DNA of 64,000 nt. Source: Stieleria neptunia (GTDB lineage: Bacteria > Planctomycetota > Planctomycetia > Pirellulales > Pirellulaceae). Within the stretch, counting starts at the first letter, position 1. The number at the start of each line of letters is the position of its first letter. This document shows positions 1-10,161 of this stretch, piece after piece. The position numbers and the translations under genes were made by a program. The notes below the pieces were generated by a model. It ran no database searches. It was not told the origin of the DNA and was given only the letters and a program-made list of their open reading frames with translations. Location of the stretch: the NCBI RefSeq assembly GCF_007754155.1, contig NZ_CP037423.1, positions 310,001-374,000 on the forward strand. The letters are read 5' to 3'.

Positions 1-916
1 CCTCTCTCGCCGTCTGCCGGCAGGCATTCGCATAAGACGACCCGAATAGATTCAAATGGTTCAGCTGGTGGTACAGCAGGTAGATCGCCACCCGCCGCCG
101 CCAACCGTCCGCCATCGGCCACTCGTCTTCGTACGCCTGCTCGAATTCGCCAGGGCAGTTGCCAAACCATTTGATCATGCCCCATTCGGCCTCGCGGCAT
201 CCGCGGTACACCGCCGGGTCGATCAACACCGGTTGCCCCGCATCTTCAAACAGGTAGTTCCCGCTCCACAAGTCACCGTGCAGCAGCGAGCATTCGTCGC
301 CGCGCCCGGCCAACAGGTCGTCCATCCGGGCGATGATTCGATCGCAGTCGGATTTCAAACGCGCATCGGCAAGCCCCTGGTCGGTGGCCCAGCGGATCTG
401 AAAACCGATCCGCCGCGTCGCCACAAATTCGGCCCACGAATCACAGGCCCCGTTGGGCTGCTTCGCCGACCCGAGATAATTGTCTTCGGGCCATCCGAAA
501 CGTTCGCCCGCGGTGGCTCGATGCAGTCTGGCCAGCTGCCGCCCAAAATCGGAAAATCGTTCCGGCGACGGTCCCGATGGATCGGTGGGGATGAATTCCA
601 TCGCCAAAAATGCTTGATCGCCGACGACATCGACGGCGAACACTTGCGGCACGCGGATCACGTTGGCGTCGGCTAATGCCTGCAATCCGCGGGATTCACA
701 GCGAAAATTCGAAACCATATCCGCCGAGTTGCGTTTGATCACAAGCCGGGTCGGCGGTTCGGGCGGCCCGTGATCGGAAAATTTTTCCCAAGCTTTCACG
801 TCGTCACAACGAATCGTCACGACCGACGCCTCGCTGATGCAACCGCCACCGAGCGGCCGTTGATCGACCACCTCCAGCGGCACGTCCAGCAATTGGGGGA
901 GGGAGTTTGAAAGCAT
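1..916 (-). CDS. Fructosamine kinase family protein (3' end cut by window edge)
   Basis: The minus-strand frame is open from an ATG at 916 to the left edge, about 305 codons, so only the last few residues can be missing (family length is about 290-300). The family phosphorylates sugar-amine adducts on proteins (fructosamine or ribulosamine), marking them for deglycation in the cytoplasm. Seen in the sequence: an N-terminal glycine-rich stretch (PLGGGCISEA), a kinase-like VIKRN lysine near residue 60, and the aminoglycoside-phosphotransferase catalytic motif LLHGDLWSGN followed by an LIDPAVYRG metal-binding segment. It is divergently oriented to the redoxin fusion at 1024, leaving a 107 bp shared promoter region. 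The family call is firm; the exact substrate is not known. Confidence 0.88.
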   Translation of the reverse strand, partial: MLSNSLPQLLDVPLEVVDQRPLGGGCISEASVVTIRCDDVKAWEKFSDHGPPEPPTRLVIKRNSADMVSNFRCESRGLQALADANVIRVPQVFAVDVVGDQAFLAMEFIPTDPSGPSPERFSDFGRQLARLHRATAGERFGWPEDNYLGSAKQPNGACDSWAEFVATRRIGFQIRWATDQGLADARLKSDCDRIIARMDDLLAGRGDECSLLHGDLWSGNYLFEDAGQPVLIDPAVYRGCREAEWGMIKWFGNCPGEFEQAYEDEWPMADGWRRRVAIYLLYHQLNHLNLFGSSYANACRQTARE

Positions 917-1023
917 GGTGCGAGCTGGAGGTTTCCAAAAAAAGAATGAAACCTGACGGTGTCCTGATCGGTATTCTAACAAGGACGCCAGAACCGCCCC
1001 TGAAACGCCATTCCCGAATAAAG

Positions 1024-2994
1024 ATGCAGCGACCTCAACTGAATGTAAACCTGATCGTGTCGGCCGCCTCGTGTATCGGCCTGTTCGTCGGATCGTGGAT
1101 CGCACCCGCGGCGGCGGCCGAGCCCGTGGCCGTTTCCGCGTTCGGCACCCAGTTGACGCGCATCGATCTGGATGACTACCGCGGCCGGCGGTGGCAGCTG
1201 CAGGATTTTGAATCCGATTCAATCCTGGTCGTCGCCTTTCTGGGCACCGAATGTCCGTTGGCCAAGCTCTACGCCGTGCGTTTGCAATCGATGCACGACG
1301 AGCTTTCCGAGGCCGGTGTTCGGATCCTCGGCGTGATGAGCAACCGGCACGATTCACTGTTGGAGATCGGCTCGTTCGCCCAGCGACAGAACCTGACGTT
1401 TCCGATCGTCAGAGACGCCGGCGGGCGATTGGCCGACCAGCTGGCCGCCAAACGGACGCCGGAAGTGTACGTGTTTGATGCCAAGCGGCGGCTTCAGTAT
1501 CGCGGCCGTGTCGACGATCAATATGGCATCGGCTACGTCCGCGACGAACCGCGTCGCCATGATCTCCGCACCGCGCTGGATGAGTTGATCGACGGGAAAC
1601 CGGTTTCGGTTCCCACGACCGAGGCGGTGGGCTGCATCATCGGCCGGAAAAAGACGGTTCACAGTGATGCGTCGGTGACCTATGGCGGTCAGGTGGCGGC
1701 GATCCTGAATCGCCACTGTGTCGAGTGCCATCGCGAGGGCGAGATCGCTCCGTTTGCGTTGACCGACTATGAAGAGGTCGCCGGATGGGCGGACATGATC
1801 GCCGAAGTCGTGCGCGATCAACGGATGCCGCCCTGGCACGCGGACCCCGACCACGGTCACTTTGCCAACGCCAGGCAGATGAGCGACGAAGAAAAACAAC
1901 GGCTCTATGATTGGGCCGAGGCCGGCGCACCGGCCGGTGACTTGAGCGATCTGCCGGTGCCGCCGGCGAAGGTGGCTCTCTGGCAATTGCCGCGCGAACC
2001 CGACTTGGTCTTCAACATCAGCCCCCAACCGTTCGAGGTTCCCGCCGAGGGCGCCGTGCGTTACCAGTACTTTCGCGTCGATCCGAAACTGGACCGTGAC
2101 GTCTGGATCGAAGCGGCTGAATTGAAGCCGGGTAACCGCAGTGTCGTGCACCACATCCTGGCGTTTGCCGTCCCCAAAGGACAACGCCGCGGGCTGGATG
2201 GCGCCCGGGGATTTTTGGTCGGATACGTTCCCGGCGCTCGCGTCGAACCCTGGCCGGCCGGTCACGCCAAACGCATTCCCGCCGGCAGCGAGTTGATCTT
2301 TCAAGTGCATTACACGCCGATCGGAACGGTCGCGCACGATCAAAGTGAACTGGGGATCTGTGTCAAGGATGACGCAACGGTCACACACGAGATCGTGACG
2401 ACCAGTGCGGTCCAGACCCGGTTCGCGATTCCGCCGGGAAAGGCAGATCACCCGGTTGCCGCAGCGAGCCCCAGATTTCCGGCCGGGGCGAAATTGTTGA
2501 GTCTGAGTCCCCACATGCACGTCCGTGGCAAATCGTTTGAGTATGCGATCGAATCCACCGGCGAGCGTGTGTTGTCGATCCCGCAGTACGACTTCAATTG
2601 GCAAACGACCTATGTGCTCCAGCAGCCCCTGCCGCTGAAGGAAGGCGACCGCATGCTGTGTCGCGCGGTGTTCGACAACAGTGAAGGCAACCTGAACAAT
2701 CCCGACCCGACGGCGACGGTGACTTGGGGGGATCAGACGTGGGACGAAATGATGATCGGCTACTATCATCTGTCCGTCCCACGCGCCGGCGACGTGTCCG
2801 GCCCCACTCAAGCCGAGCTTCGTCGGGCGGCGGTCCAGCGCGCCATTCGTTTGGCGACGTTTGATCGCATCGACCGCGACAAGGATGGAAAGCTGACCAA
2901 GGCACAAACGCCGCGCAATCTGCACAAGGTGTTTGAGGAATTGGACGCCGACGGCGATGGAATCCTGACCCGTCAAGAAGCCGAAACGAAGTGA
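1024..2994 (+). CDS. Secreted redoxin / haem / copper monooxygenase-like / EF-hand fusion protein
   Basis: A 656-residue protein. An N-terminal signal peptide (hydrophobic run then APAAAA) supports the ATG at 1024; a frame extension to 907 would overlap the divergent gene. Domains in order: thioredoxin-fold redoxin (about 30-190) with a single peroxidatic-type Cys in GTECPLAK near residue 77; a CVECH haem-binding motif near 231; a copper type II ascorbate-dependent monooxygenase-like region with VVHHILAF (about 374) and PHMHVRG (about 497), matching the histidine motifs of the dopamine beta-monooxygenase fold; and a C-terminal pair of EF-hand loops (DRDKDGKLT, DADGDGILT). The family is common in planctomycetes and its reaction is not established. 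A periplasmic redox role using haem and copper is an inference. The ECF sigma gene follows directly. Confidence 0.85.
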   Translation: MQRPQLNVNLIVSAASCIGLFVGSWIAPAAAAEPVAVSAFGTQLTRIDLDDYRGRRWQLQDFESDSILVVAFLGTECPLAKLYAVRLQSMHDELSEAGVRILGVMSNRHDSLLEIGSFAQRQNLTFPIVRDAGGRLADQLAAKRTPEVYVFDAKRRLQYRGRVDDQYGIGYVRDEPRRHDLRTALDELIDGKPVSVPTTEAVGCIIGRKKTVHSDASVTYGGQVAAILNRHCVECHREGEIAPFALTDYEEVAGWADMIAEVVRDQRMPPWHADPDHGHFANARQMSDEEKQRLYDWAEAGAPAGDLSDLPVPPAKVALWQLPREPDLVFNISPQPFEVPAEGAVRYQYFRVDPKLDRDVWIEAAELKPGNRSVVHHILAFAVPKGQRRGLDGARGFLVGYVPGARVEPWPAGHAKRIPAGSELIFQVHYTPIGTVAHDQSELGICVKDDATVTHEIVTTSAVQTRFAIPPGKADHPVAAASPRFPAGAKLLSLSPHMHVRGKSFEYAIESTGERVLSIPQYDFNWQTTYVLQQPLPLKEGDRMLCRAVFDNSEGNLNNPDPTATVTWGDQTWDEMMIGYYHLSVPRAGDVSGPTQAELRRAAVQRAIRLATFDRIDRDKDGKLTKAQTPRNLHKVFEELDADGDGILTRQEAETK

Positions 2995-3222
2995 TTGCGT
3001 TGGTCTGTTCTTGACGATCCACCGATTCTGGCGAAATGGCAATCCTCGCTGGACGATCGGTCATCTTGCAGCGTCGTGGGCGGCGGAACATCCGGAAAAC
3101 TTATTCCCGTCGGGGGGGCGGATCACAGGCGCGGTCCGGGCGTTTACAATTCTCTTGGGCCGCTTGTCGTCAGCGGCCAAACGATCCTGGGTTCAGCAGC
3201 AACGAAAAGTGGAATCGGCCGA

Positions 3223-3795
3223 TTGGGCGTTCAGCGAGCATTTCAAGAGTCCGAGTTGATCGATCGGGCACTCGCAGGTGACCGTTCGGCATTTGCCGAA
3301 TTGGTGCGTCAGAACCAAGACCGCTTGTTTGCTTCGATGTTGCAGGTGACCGGTTCGCCCGAAGAGGCCGAAGAGGCGTCGCAAGAGGCGTTCATTCGGG
3401 CGTTCGTCAAACTGGACACGTTCCAACGCAACAGCCAGTTCTTCACGTGGGTCTATCGGATCGCGTTCAACAGCGCGTTGACACTGCGGCGAAAAAAGAA
3501 AGCGCGCGTCTCGCTCGATCAGCTTCGTGAAGAAAGCGGGATGGAAATGGGCGGCGATGACGAAGGCGTCGACGAGGCAATGCTGCGTGACGAACGCGTG
3601 TCCCTGGTCCGCCGCGCGATCGACACCCTGACCGAAGAGCATCAAAAGATCTTGGTGCTGCGCGAGATGGATGAGTTCGCCTACGAAGAGATCGCCGAGA
3701 TCTTGGAGATCTCCATCGGGACCGTCCGCAGTCGCCTCAGCCGGGCGCGACGCCAATTGAAGCTCGCGATCGAGTCGATCGAAAAGGGTGGCTAG
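3223..3795 (+). CDS. ECF-type RNA polymerase sigma factor
   Basis: About 190 residues from a TTG at 3223. The open frame continues upstream to 2995 with no recognisable domain, and an in-frame GTG at 3076 is another possibility, so the start is uncertain. Region 2 is clear (AFAELVRQNQDRLF, then EEAEEASQEAFIRAF and FFTWVYRIAFN), and region 4 carries the helix-turn-helix (EEIAEILEISIGTVRSRLSRAR). The acidic linker EMGGDDEGVDEA lies between them. The protein directs RNA polymerase to a specific promoter set. No anti-sigma gene lies next to it: the next gene is convergent, and a palindrome at 3814-3870 separates them and probably ends both transcripts. Assignment to the group is firm; the regulon is unknown. 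Confidence 0.85.
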   Translation: MGVQRAFQESELIDRALAGDRSAFAELVRQNQDRLFASMLQVTGSPEEAEEASQEAFIRAFVKLDTFQRNSQFFTWVYRIAFNSALTLRRKKKARVSLDQLREESGMEMGGDDEGVDEAMLRDERVSLVRRAIDTLTEEHQKILVLREMDEFAYEEIAEILEISIGTVRSRLSRARRQLKLAIESIEKGG

Positions 3796-3813
3796 GTGTC
3801 GATCGGAGGCAAG

Positions 3814-3870
3814 GTGGGATAGGCTTCCAGCCTGTCGTTTCGAAATCGACAGGCTGGAAGCCTATCCCAC
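3814..3870. repeat. Intergenic palindrome, family A, between convergent genes
   Basis: A near-perfect inverted repeat whose left arm reads GTGGGATAGGCTTCCAGCCT and whose right arm is its complement ending CTATCCCAC, then TTTTT. Each arm also folds alone (AGGCT-TCC-AGCCT). Copies of the same family lie at 22706-22762 and 40577-40633. Placed between convergent stops, it could act as a bidirectional terminator. Confidence 0.85.
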
Positions 3871-3880
3871 TTTTTGCCCG

Positions 3881-5347
3881 CTACTTCACCAAATAGCTGG
3901 CCGTGTAATACGCCTGGGGATGCAGCAGTGGTTGACCGTCGGCGTTTTTGATCTTGTCGCACAGAAACTCGTGGACGTGTCCGCGTTGCAGCCCGTCGAC
4001 GACCAGGCGCACCTTCCTGCGGTCTTCCGAAACGGTTGCCGATCGAATCGTCGGTTGTGTGTGGTCGACCTCGGGACTGCCGTATTGCGAACGGTACTCG
4101 TACGTGTAGGTCTGCAGTTGATAGGTTGCCGGATCGATCACCGAACCGGGGTCCACCGGCTGAGTGAATTCGAGTTCAAAGCCATCGGGTTGCAAGCGGA
4201 TGGCGAGGATTTCGAAGGGCGTCTTTCCCGTCCAGTCCAACCGCTCGATGGCAAACGGCCGCGGCCCGACCGATCCCCAGCCGCGGTTGGTTCCGCCGAC
4301 GAACAGCGAACCATCAGGCGTCATTTCGACTCCCACGTTCCCCGACGCGAACCCGGAACGAAACGGAAAACAAACGCCTTGCACGTGTCCGTCGACCTCT
4401 TCCAAAAACACCCGCATGATGGTGCTGGCCGATTGGTCGGCGACGAACAGCTGGTTCTGGAACGGGCCGAACTTGCCGCCGGTCGTGTCGCAGGCGATGC
4501 CCGAGGCGCTCTTTCCCATCTTGTTGTACGGAAACAGCACCGTCGGCATGTCCAGCTCGGCGATCCGATCGGCTTCGATGTGCAGTCGCGAACCGCTTTC
4601 CGGCTCGACCGGTTTCGGGCCCATCGTCGATTCGGCATCGGCGTACCATTTCAACCCACCGGGGTGGCCGACGAATTTTCCTTGCCGTAGCGGTTTCAAG
4701 GCACAGGTTCCGTTCCACGGACCCTGGTTGTCGGTGTAGTACCAGCGTCCCTGGGCGTCGGCAGCGATGCCGGCAGGGGATCGCACACCGCTGGTCATCG
4801 GCAGCGTTTTGCCGTCCGGCGTGATCTTCATCGCCCAGCCGCGAAAGGGAACGTCGCTGTTGAACGATCCGGTCAAGCAAAGTGTGACAGCCATGTTGCC
4901 GTCTTTGTCGAATTTGGATCCGAAGGCGTATTCGTGGTAATCGGTGGACACGCCCCAACCGTCGGCGACCGTTTCAAAAACGTCCGCCGCCCCGTCGCCG
5001 TTTTCATCGCGCATCCGAGTGACTTCACAGCGTTGGGTCGCGTACAGCCAGCCCTCGCGCCAGGCCAAGCTGAGCGGTTCATGCAACCCGCGGGCGAAGA
5101 ACGAAAACTGATCCGGGCCGACCGTTTCCGCGAGCGGGTCGGCGATGCGAAAGATGTCGCCGCGGCGGCTGCAAACCGCCATCGAACCGTCGGGCATCCA
5201 TTGGAAACCACAGGCCTCGATGACTTCACCGACGGGCGTTTCGAAGGTCGTGATGGTGTAGTAATCGGATTCTTTGGCCGATTGCGCCGACGTGATCGTC
5301 GCGACCGACAGCACGGCCACGATGGCGATCGGAAGGGGAGACTTCAT
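3881..5347 (-). CDS. Secreted PVC-type sugar-dehydrogenase-like beta-propeller protein
   Basis: 488 residues from the ATG at 5347 (a GTG three codons upstream is possible). A signal peptide ([20 protein letters not shown]) is followed by a six-bladed propeller of the glucose/sorbosone dehydrogenase type, with repeated blade signatures such as [24 protein letters not shown]-type turns and [20 protein letters not shown]. The last 110 residues form a separate beta domain ([20 protein letters not shown]). The protein at 60766 ends with the same propeller plus tail domain, so the two are paralogous modules. There is no haem motif here; this version lacks the cytochrome part. Related proteins are annotated as PQQ-type or membrane-bound dehydrogenases, but catalysis has not been shown. 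It lies downstream of the multihaem gene at 5393-8974 with a 45 bp gap, likely one transcript. Confidence 0.8.
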   Translation of the reverse strand: MKSPLPIAIVAVLSVATITSAQSAKESDYYTITTFETPVGEVIEACGFQWMPDGSMAVCSRRGDIFRIADPLAETVGPDQFSFFARGLHEPLSLAWREGWLYATQRCEVTRMRDENGDGAADVFETVADGWGVSTDYHEYAFGSKFDKDGNMAVTLCLTGSFNSDVPFRGWAMKITPDGKTLPMTSGVRSPAGIAADAQGRWYYTDNQGPWNGTCALKPLRQGKFVGHPGGLKWYADAESTMGPKPVEPESGSRLHIEADRIAELDMPTVLFPYNKMGKSASGIACDTTGGKFGPFQNQLFVADQSASTIMRVFLEEVDGHVQGVCFPFRSGFASGNVGVEMTPDGSLFVGGTNRGWGSVGPRPFAIERLDWTGKTPFEILAIRLQPDGFELEFTQPVDPGSVIDPATYQLQTYTYEYRSQYGSPEVDHTQPTIRSATVSEDRRKVRLVVDGLQRGHVHEFLCDKIKNADGQPLLHPQAYYTASYLVK

Positions 5348-5392
5348 GGAGAGCACTTCACGGAGAGCATGGTGTGTAGGTAGGAAGACGCG

Positions 5393-8300
5393 TTACCACT
5401 GAAGGATTTGCGTGACGGTCACGGTATTGCTTGCCGGCAACCGGGCGCGCAATTCGCTGCGGCCGTCGACCGAAACGATCTCGCACTCGGCACCGCGGAC
5501 GGACAGTTTGAGCGGCCCGATCTGATACAGGTCGTCGCCTGCGGTTTCAATCGTGGCCGCCTGGGCGATCCGCCAGATCAGTCCCGGCGACTGGTCATCG
5601 GAGACTCGCGTGATGGTCAGTTGTCGTTCGAATCCGCCGGGACCGAGGGGCCGAATCGAATCGGTCACTCGGGCGTCGTCGATGGAATACAGGAACGTCG
5701 GGTTGCCGCCTTCGTCCAGTCGGTAGCCGCCGAATCGATAACCGAGTTCGCGTCCCGATTCGCCGGGCCACGTCATGTCGATCGAATCACCGTGTGCCAG
5801 CGGCGTCCAGGGTTCCAGGGTGTGGATCGAGTCGCCGGCCGGCGTGGTGCGGCCCTGTCCGCGCCCGGTCCAGTGCCGAGCCGCATCGATGAACTCGTGC
5901 TTCCAAACCGAATTCAGTCCCATGCGTTCGGCGTCCCAGATCAAATTGACTTCGCCGGGAAAGCCGACGGCGATGCCGCGACCGGACACGCCTTCGAAGA
6001 AGTTGCGATAGATCCTGGGACGCTCTGCGGCCGCCAGCAGGATCGCGCCGACCCGCAGCCCGGGCGGTTCTTTGGCGGATGTCCCGGCGGCTAAATAGGA
6101 CCACATCGCGGCGACTTGCTTGGCGGGATCGCCATGGTACAGGCTGGTGAACGAGCTTTTGCCGTCGGGAAAGCTGTTGGGCATTCGCGTGCCCGGCCGG
6201 TACTTCGTCGGGTCTTGCAGGTAGCGGTTGAACCAGTCGGCCCGCAGCCGTTTGGGCATCGCCAACAAATCGATCACGCCGATCCCGCCGCCTTTGACGT
6301 CGTTGTAGGAGTGGCACTTGATGCAGGACAGCCCGGTGGCCCCGACGAGTTTACGGCCGTCGTTGACATGCACCTGGTCCGCCAACTCGGACAGCGCCGC
6401 GTCGTCGCTGGAACCTTGGCGATCCAATCGCACCAGGCTCTGGTGCAGCAGATCCAAGTGGCCGGCGCCGAAGCCCGGCATGCGGGTCAACATGTAGGGG
6501 CGTTCGTTGGCACCGGCGGCAAACAGATCGGTCAGGTAGTCCGACTTCAACTTGTCGCCGACCCCATCGAGCGGCGGCGGCAAACGGCTTTCCCAGCCCA
6601 TTTCGGCCGTCGTGGTTTGGAACGATGCATCACGTGCCGCTTCGGGACCGCCGAACTCACCGCGTCGATGACAGGCATAGCAATTCAGTCCCGCCATCGT
6701 CAGGTGGACGAGGTCGGCGTCGGTGATCGAATGGGCCGAGGAGTGTTGTTTCTTTCGCAGCTCGATCGCGCGTTCGATGGCCAGCCGTTGTCGCGGCGAC
6801 AGGTGAAAATCGACCGCGGGCCTGGAGACCGAGTTGGCGAGACATCCGCGGTCCGTTCGCACGTCGGCCAGCCCTGGGATCTGTCGCGCCGCCGGGCGTG
6901 TCGATTGAAATTCGTGACAGGAGGCGCAGCCGGTCGACTGGAACAATTGTCGGCCGCTGTCGACCGAATTCGGATCCGGGCGGAACTCGCTGGCCAACAA
7001 CGGACCGGAGTCTTCTTTGCCGTCGGTGATGACTTCGCGGAGCGGAACCCGGCCGAGCAATGGGTCCTCGACATGAGCTTCCAGCCCGACGCCTCCGCCT
7101 TTATTGAACCACTCGATGCGGACGGGATAGATTCCCGCGGCCAGTTCAAACGTGGCCTGTTTGGTCACGACCGGGTGAATCCCATCGTTGTCGATTTGGT
7201 GGGGGCCGATGATCAATCGCGAGCCGTCGTCGCTGGCGATCGAGAACGGATACCGGCCGGCGGCGGCGATCCGAATCTGTGACTCGAACACCATCGCGGT
7301 GTTCGCCGGATCGCCGTCGTGTTTGAGTTGCAGATCCGAAACCAGGTCTTCGGCGACGGGAGTCAAGGCATCGAAATCGGGCAGCCGCTCCCACTGGCCC
7401 TTGTAGATTTGACGGCGGAATTTGGCATCGCTTGCCCGCTCGGTGACGTTTCGCGTGAGATAACTGGCGATGGCATACGCGTCGCCCATGGAACCGACCA
7501 ACGAGGGCATGCGGGCGCCTTGGCGGACGGCGTGGGGCTGGGCGATCAGTTGGGCAAGTGAATCGACGGTGTACTTCGCGTCGACTTGACCGAGCGGGAC
7601 GGTCGTGGCCCTCGGCGTCTCGGTGCCGTCAAAGGCGGCGTGACAGGCGACGCAGCCGACGCGGTGATAAAGTCTTTTGCCGCGTTTGACGGCGCTCGGT
7701 TTGGCGGGCCGGTCGGTCAGATCCGAGGGGTTTCCGGCCAACAACAGGTAACTGGCAATCGACGCCGCGGCGGTGTGACGTTGTTGGGTGTTGAGCCCCA
7801 TCCAGGGGTCGGGCATCGTCGTCCCGGTTTTCGCCTTGTGGGGATCGGCGATCATGTCGACCAGGGCATCGGGACGCACTCGCCGACCCACGTCCGACAG
7901 CACGGGCCCTTGCTTGATCGGCAAAACGCCTTCGGCACCGTCGTGGCACGAGACACATCCGAGCGTGCTGATCAGCAGTTCGCCGCCGAGACCTTGGGGA
8001 TCCTCGCGGCCGGCGAAAAATCGTTCAAAGCCGGGGACGATCGGCCGGGTCGCTTCACGGGCAGCGTCGCGTGGGACCAGCCAGATGTTGCGAAACCGAA
8101 CCGGGTTCCCATGGTCCTGCAACACGATCGGCCCGTCGTCGGGGCCTTCACGGAATTTCGCCGCGGTGGTGCTGTTGGGAACGGCGACATCGTTTTGCAC
8201 GGTGACTCCGTTCAGCCGGACCGTCATCCGCGCGTCGGAGAGTTTGGTGTTTCCCTGGTACCGCGCGGCGGTGAAATCGACGTCATAGGTTTGCCACTGC

Positions 8301-8974
8301 ATGGGCGGCAAGCAGGCGTTGAAGTCGGGGGCCTTCACGCCGTAAATGCCACCGGTTTCGTTCGCCGCGCCGGAGAGCCCGAACGAATCCAGAATCTGTG
8401 TTTCGTAGCGTCCTTGGTGGTACACGCCGCTGTTGCCGCGCGCCTGTCCGCTCGCCTCGGGCATCCAGGGCGTGCGAAATTCAAGGTGCAATGTGTAGTC
8501 ACGAAACGACTGCTTGGTTTCGGTGCCTTGCTGCAACAGGCCGTCCTCGGAAAGGACTCCGCCGTTCCACTGGGCCAGCGACTCTTGGGAACCGTCGAAC
8601 AAGACAATGGCGTCCGGCGGCGGGGTGGCGCCCCGCGAAGGTGGTGTGCGCTCCACGCGTTCCAGTTCCAGGGAATCGGCCAAGTCGGCGACCGTGTCTT
8701 CGTCGCCGTCCAAGCGGCGCGGCGGGTTGGCCGACCCCGCGATGCGATCGAGTGCGACGTCGTACACGATGATTTCGAACTCGCCGTCGCCCACCGCAAT
8801 CACTTGCATGCTGCGGTGATCCCCCGTGTATTCACCCTGGACGGTGAAGTCGGGGTCCGTCCTGTGATCCTGCGATGACGTGGGGTCTTGGGAGTGGGCC
8901 GGCAAGACGCTGACGGCAAAAAAACAAGCGAGTGTCACGCATGGAGACGCAAAACACGATGACGCAAAACGCAT
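5393..8974 (-). CDS. Secreted multihaem cytochrome c protein with DUF1080 and PA14 domains
   Basis: 1193 residues from the ATG at 8974, which begins a signal peptide ending VLPAHS; a GTG at 9034 would add 20 residues. Order: DUF1080 (3-keto-disaccharide hydrolase, concanavalin-like fold) at about 120-310; two CxxCH motifs, CVSCH near 338 and CVACH near 440; a PA14-like domain at about 520-650 (RYPFSIASDDGSRLIIG); and three more CxxCH motifs, CASCH near 681, CYACH near 764 and CIKCH near 883; then a beta-rich C-terminal domain of about 250 residues. DUF1080 and PA14 are carbohydrate-associated folds, so an extracytoplasmic carbohydrate-binding electron carrier is inferred. It lies upstream of the propeller protein at 3881 on the same strand, a typical planctomycete pairing. 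Confidence 0.82.
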   Translation of the reverse strand: MRFASSCFASPCVTLACFFAVSVLPAHSQDPTSSQDHRTDPDFTVQGEYTGDHRSMQVIAVGDGEFEIIVYDVALDRIAGSANPPRRLDGDEDTVADLADSLELERVERTPPSRGATPPPDAIVLFDGSQESLAQWNGGVLSEDGLLQQGTETKQSFRDYTLHLEFRTPWMPEASGQARGNSGVYHQGRYETQILDSFGLSGAANETGGIYGVKAPDFNACLPPMQWQTYDVDFTAARYQGNTKLSDARMTVRLNGVTVQNDVAVPNSTTAAKFREGPDDGPIVLQDHGNPVRFRNIWLVPRDAAREATRPIVPGFERFFAGREDPQGLGGELLISTLGCVSCHDGAEGVLPIKQGPVLSDVGRRVRPDALVDMIADPHKAKTGTTMPDPWMGLNTQQRHTAAASIASYLLLAGNPSDLTDRPAKPSAVKRGKRLYHRVGCVACHAAFDGTETPRATTVPLGQVDAKYTVDSLAQLIAQPHAVRQGARMPSLVGSMGDAYAIASYLTRNVTERASDAKFRRQIYKGQWERLPDFDALTPVAEDLVSDLQLKHDGDPANTAMVFESQIRIAAAGRYPFSIASDDGSRLIIGPHQIDNDGIHPVVTKQATFELAAGIYPVRIEWFNKGGGVGLEAHVEDPLLGRVPLREVITDGKEDSGPLLASEFRPDPNSVDSGRQLFQSTGCASCHEFQSTRPAARQIPGLADVRTDRGCLANSVSRPAVDFHLSPRQRLAIERAIELRKKQHSSAHSITDADLVHLTMAGLNCYACHRRGEFGGPEAARDASFQTTTAEMGWESRLPPPLDGVGDKLKSDYLTDLFAAGANERPYMLTRMPGFGAGHLDLLHQSLVRLDRQGSSDDAALSELADQVHVNDGRKLVGATGLSCIKCHSYNDVKGGGIGVIDLLAMPKRLRADWFNRYLQDPTKYRPGTRMPNSFPDGKSSFTSLYHGDPAKQVAAMWSYLAAGTSAKEPPGLRVGAILLAAAERPRIYRNFFEGVSGRGIAVGFPGEVNLIWDAERMGLNSVWKHEFIDAARHWTGRGQGRTTPAGDSIHTLEPWTPLAHGDSIDMTWPGESGRELGYRFGGYRLDEGGNPTFLYSIDDARVTDSIRPLGPGGFERQLTITRVSDDQSPGLIWRIAQAATIETAGDDLYQIGPLKLSVRGAECEIVSVDGRSELRARLPASNTVTVTQILQW

Positions 8975-9041
8975 GGACGGTCGACGGATAGGAAGATGAT
9001 CGTAGGCTGAATTGGATTGCGTCACAGCATACACGAACCGA

Positions 9042-10046
9042 TCAATGATGGTACGGGATGATCTCGCGCCCGTTGACCGACGCCTGGGCGCGATGGATCT
9101 CTAAATCCAAACTGTAATCCATCAGCGTGACACGCCCGTCGGCGAATGCCACATTCCAACCACTGTGATGCGTCGCGCCGAAGTCATGGCATTCCAAGCA
9201 GTTTTCCCGCGAGTCCATTTTGGGCGATCGAGCCGCATAGCGGACATAGGAATGGGAGGAGATGGGGACTTCGTGGTAGCCCGCGATCGGTGAGCGGTCG
9301 CCGAACCCGTCTCCGGATTCCAGCTTGTTCAGGTCCATCGCCTTTTCGCCGACCAGGTAGGTATTGCTCAGCCCGTCAAAGATGCTGTTGAATCGCGTCC
9401 GCCGGCCGAGCACCCAGACGCCGTCGTGGGTCAACTTGATCGCGGGCGCTTCGTTGCTGTTGGGGGTGGCGCTGTGATCGATGACGGCCGAGCCGCCGTT
9501 CATCGCGTAATCGTTGCGCGCCCCGGCATCGCCGTAACGAAGGTTGTACGGTTCCAGTAGCGGATACGGCTCGGCATCGCGGCGCGAGGGGCAATGCAAC
9601 GTTTCGACGGGAACACGAACCAGCGATTGAATCCGATCCGACGGCGTCACGGACAACGACCGAGCGAGTGGTTGGATCTTGGTCGCCAGCTGTGGTTCTT
9701 CCAGATAAAGCAACACCTGTGTGATCCAGGTCCCCCCGCCGAGGTTGGTTCGAAAACGATTTTCCCGCTGCGTGATCAGGTAGCCGGGGCGCTCTCCCCC
9801 GTAGCCCGGCAACGACTTGAACGCCGATTCGTAGTTGTGACATGCCAAAGCGACTTGTTTCAGCCGGTTCTGGCACTGCATCACGCGGGCGGCTTCACGG
9901 GCGGCCTGGACGGCGGGCAACAGCAAGCCGACCAGGATTCCGATGATCGCGATCACCACCAGCAGCTCGACCAGGGTAAAGGCGTGGCGCGACGCGGCGT
10001 TGCGGCTCAGGCGGGGCGGTAAATTCAAAACATCAGAAGCCGGCAT
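9042..10046 (-). CDS. DUF1559 family type II pseudopilin-like protein
   Basis: 334 residues if it starts at the ATG around 10046; an ATG at 10097 adds 17. The N-terminal part carries the class III prepilin signature: a basic segment, then [20 protein letters not shown] with the conserved Glu at position +5 and [11 protein letters not shown], the DUF1559 hallmark. The rest is the usual DUF1559 beta domain, with [35 protein letters not shown] and a late [19 protein letters not shown] segment. The family is hugely expanded in planctomycetes; it is presumed to be processed by a prepilin peptidase and anchored in the cytoplasmic membrane, with unknown function. It lies just upstream (68 bp) of the multihaem gene on the same strand. 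A second paralogue is at 48527. Confidence 0.88.
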   Translation of the reverse strand: MPASDVLNLPPRLSRNAASRHAFTLVELLVVIAIIGILVGLLLPAVQAAREAARVMQCQNRLKQVALACHNYESAFKSLPGYGGERPGYLITQRENRFRTNLGGGTWITQVLLYLEEPQLATKIQPLARSLSVTPSDRIQSLVRVPVETLHCPSRRDAEPYPLLEPYNLRYGDAGARNDYAMNGGSAVIDHSATPNSNEAPAIKLTHDGVWVLGRRTRFNSIFDGLSNTYLVGEKAMDLNKLESGDGFGDRSPIAGYHEVPISSHSYVRYAARSPKMDSRENCLECHDFGATHHSGWNVAFADGRVTLMDYSLDLEIHRAQASVNGREIIPYHH

Positions 10047-10161
10047 CGCAACAAACCTGACAGAGTTCGGCTGACGAGCGTCTCGCGCAAAGGCCATAGG
10101 TTATAGGTGATCGATCAGCGGTTCTGCAAAACCTTTTCGAGGTTTGCCGTGTTTCCGGCGT

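Noticed and set aside
1354..3042. A 562-codon minus-strand frame opposite the redoxin fusion
   Set aside because: Antisense to clear redoxin, haem and EF-hand motifs; no domain.
7586..8878. A 430-codon plus-strand frame opposite the multihaem protein
   Set aside because: Antisense to CxxCH-rich coding sequence; no domain.
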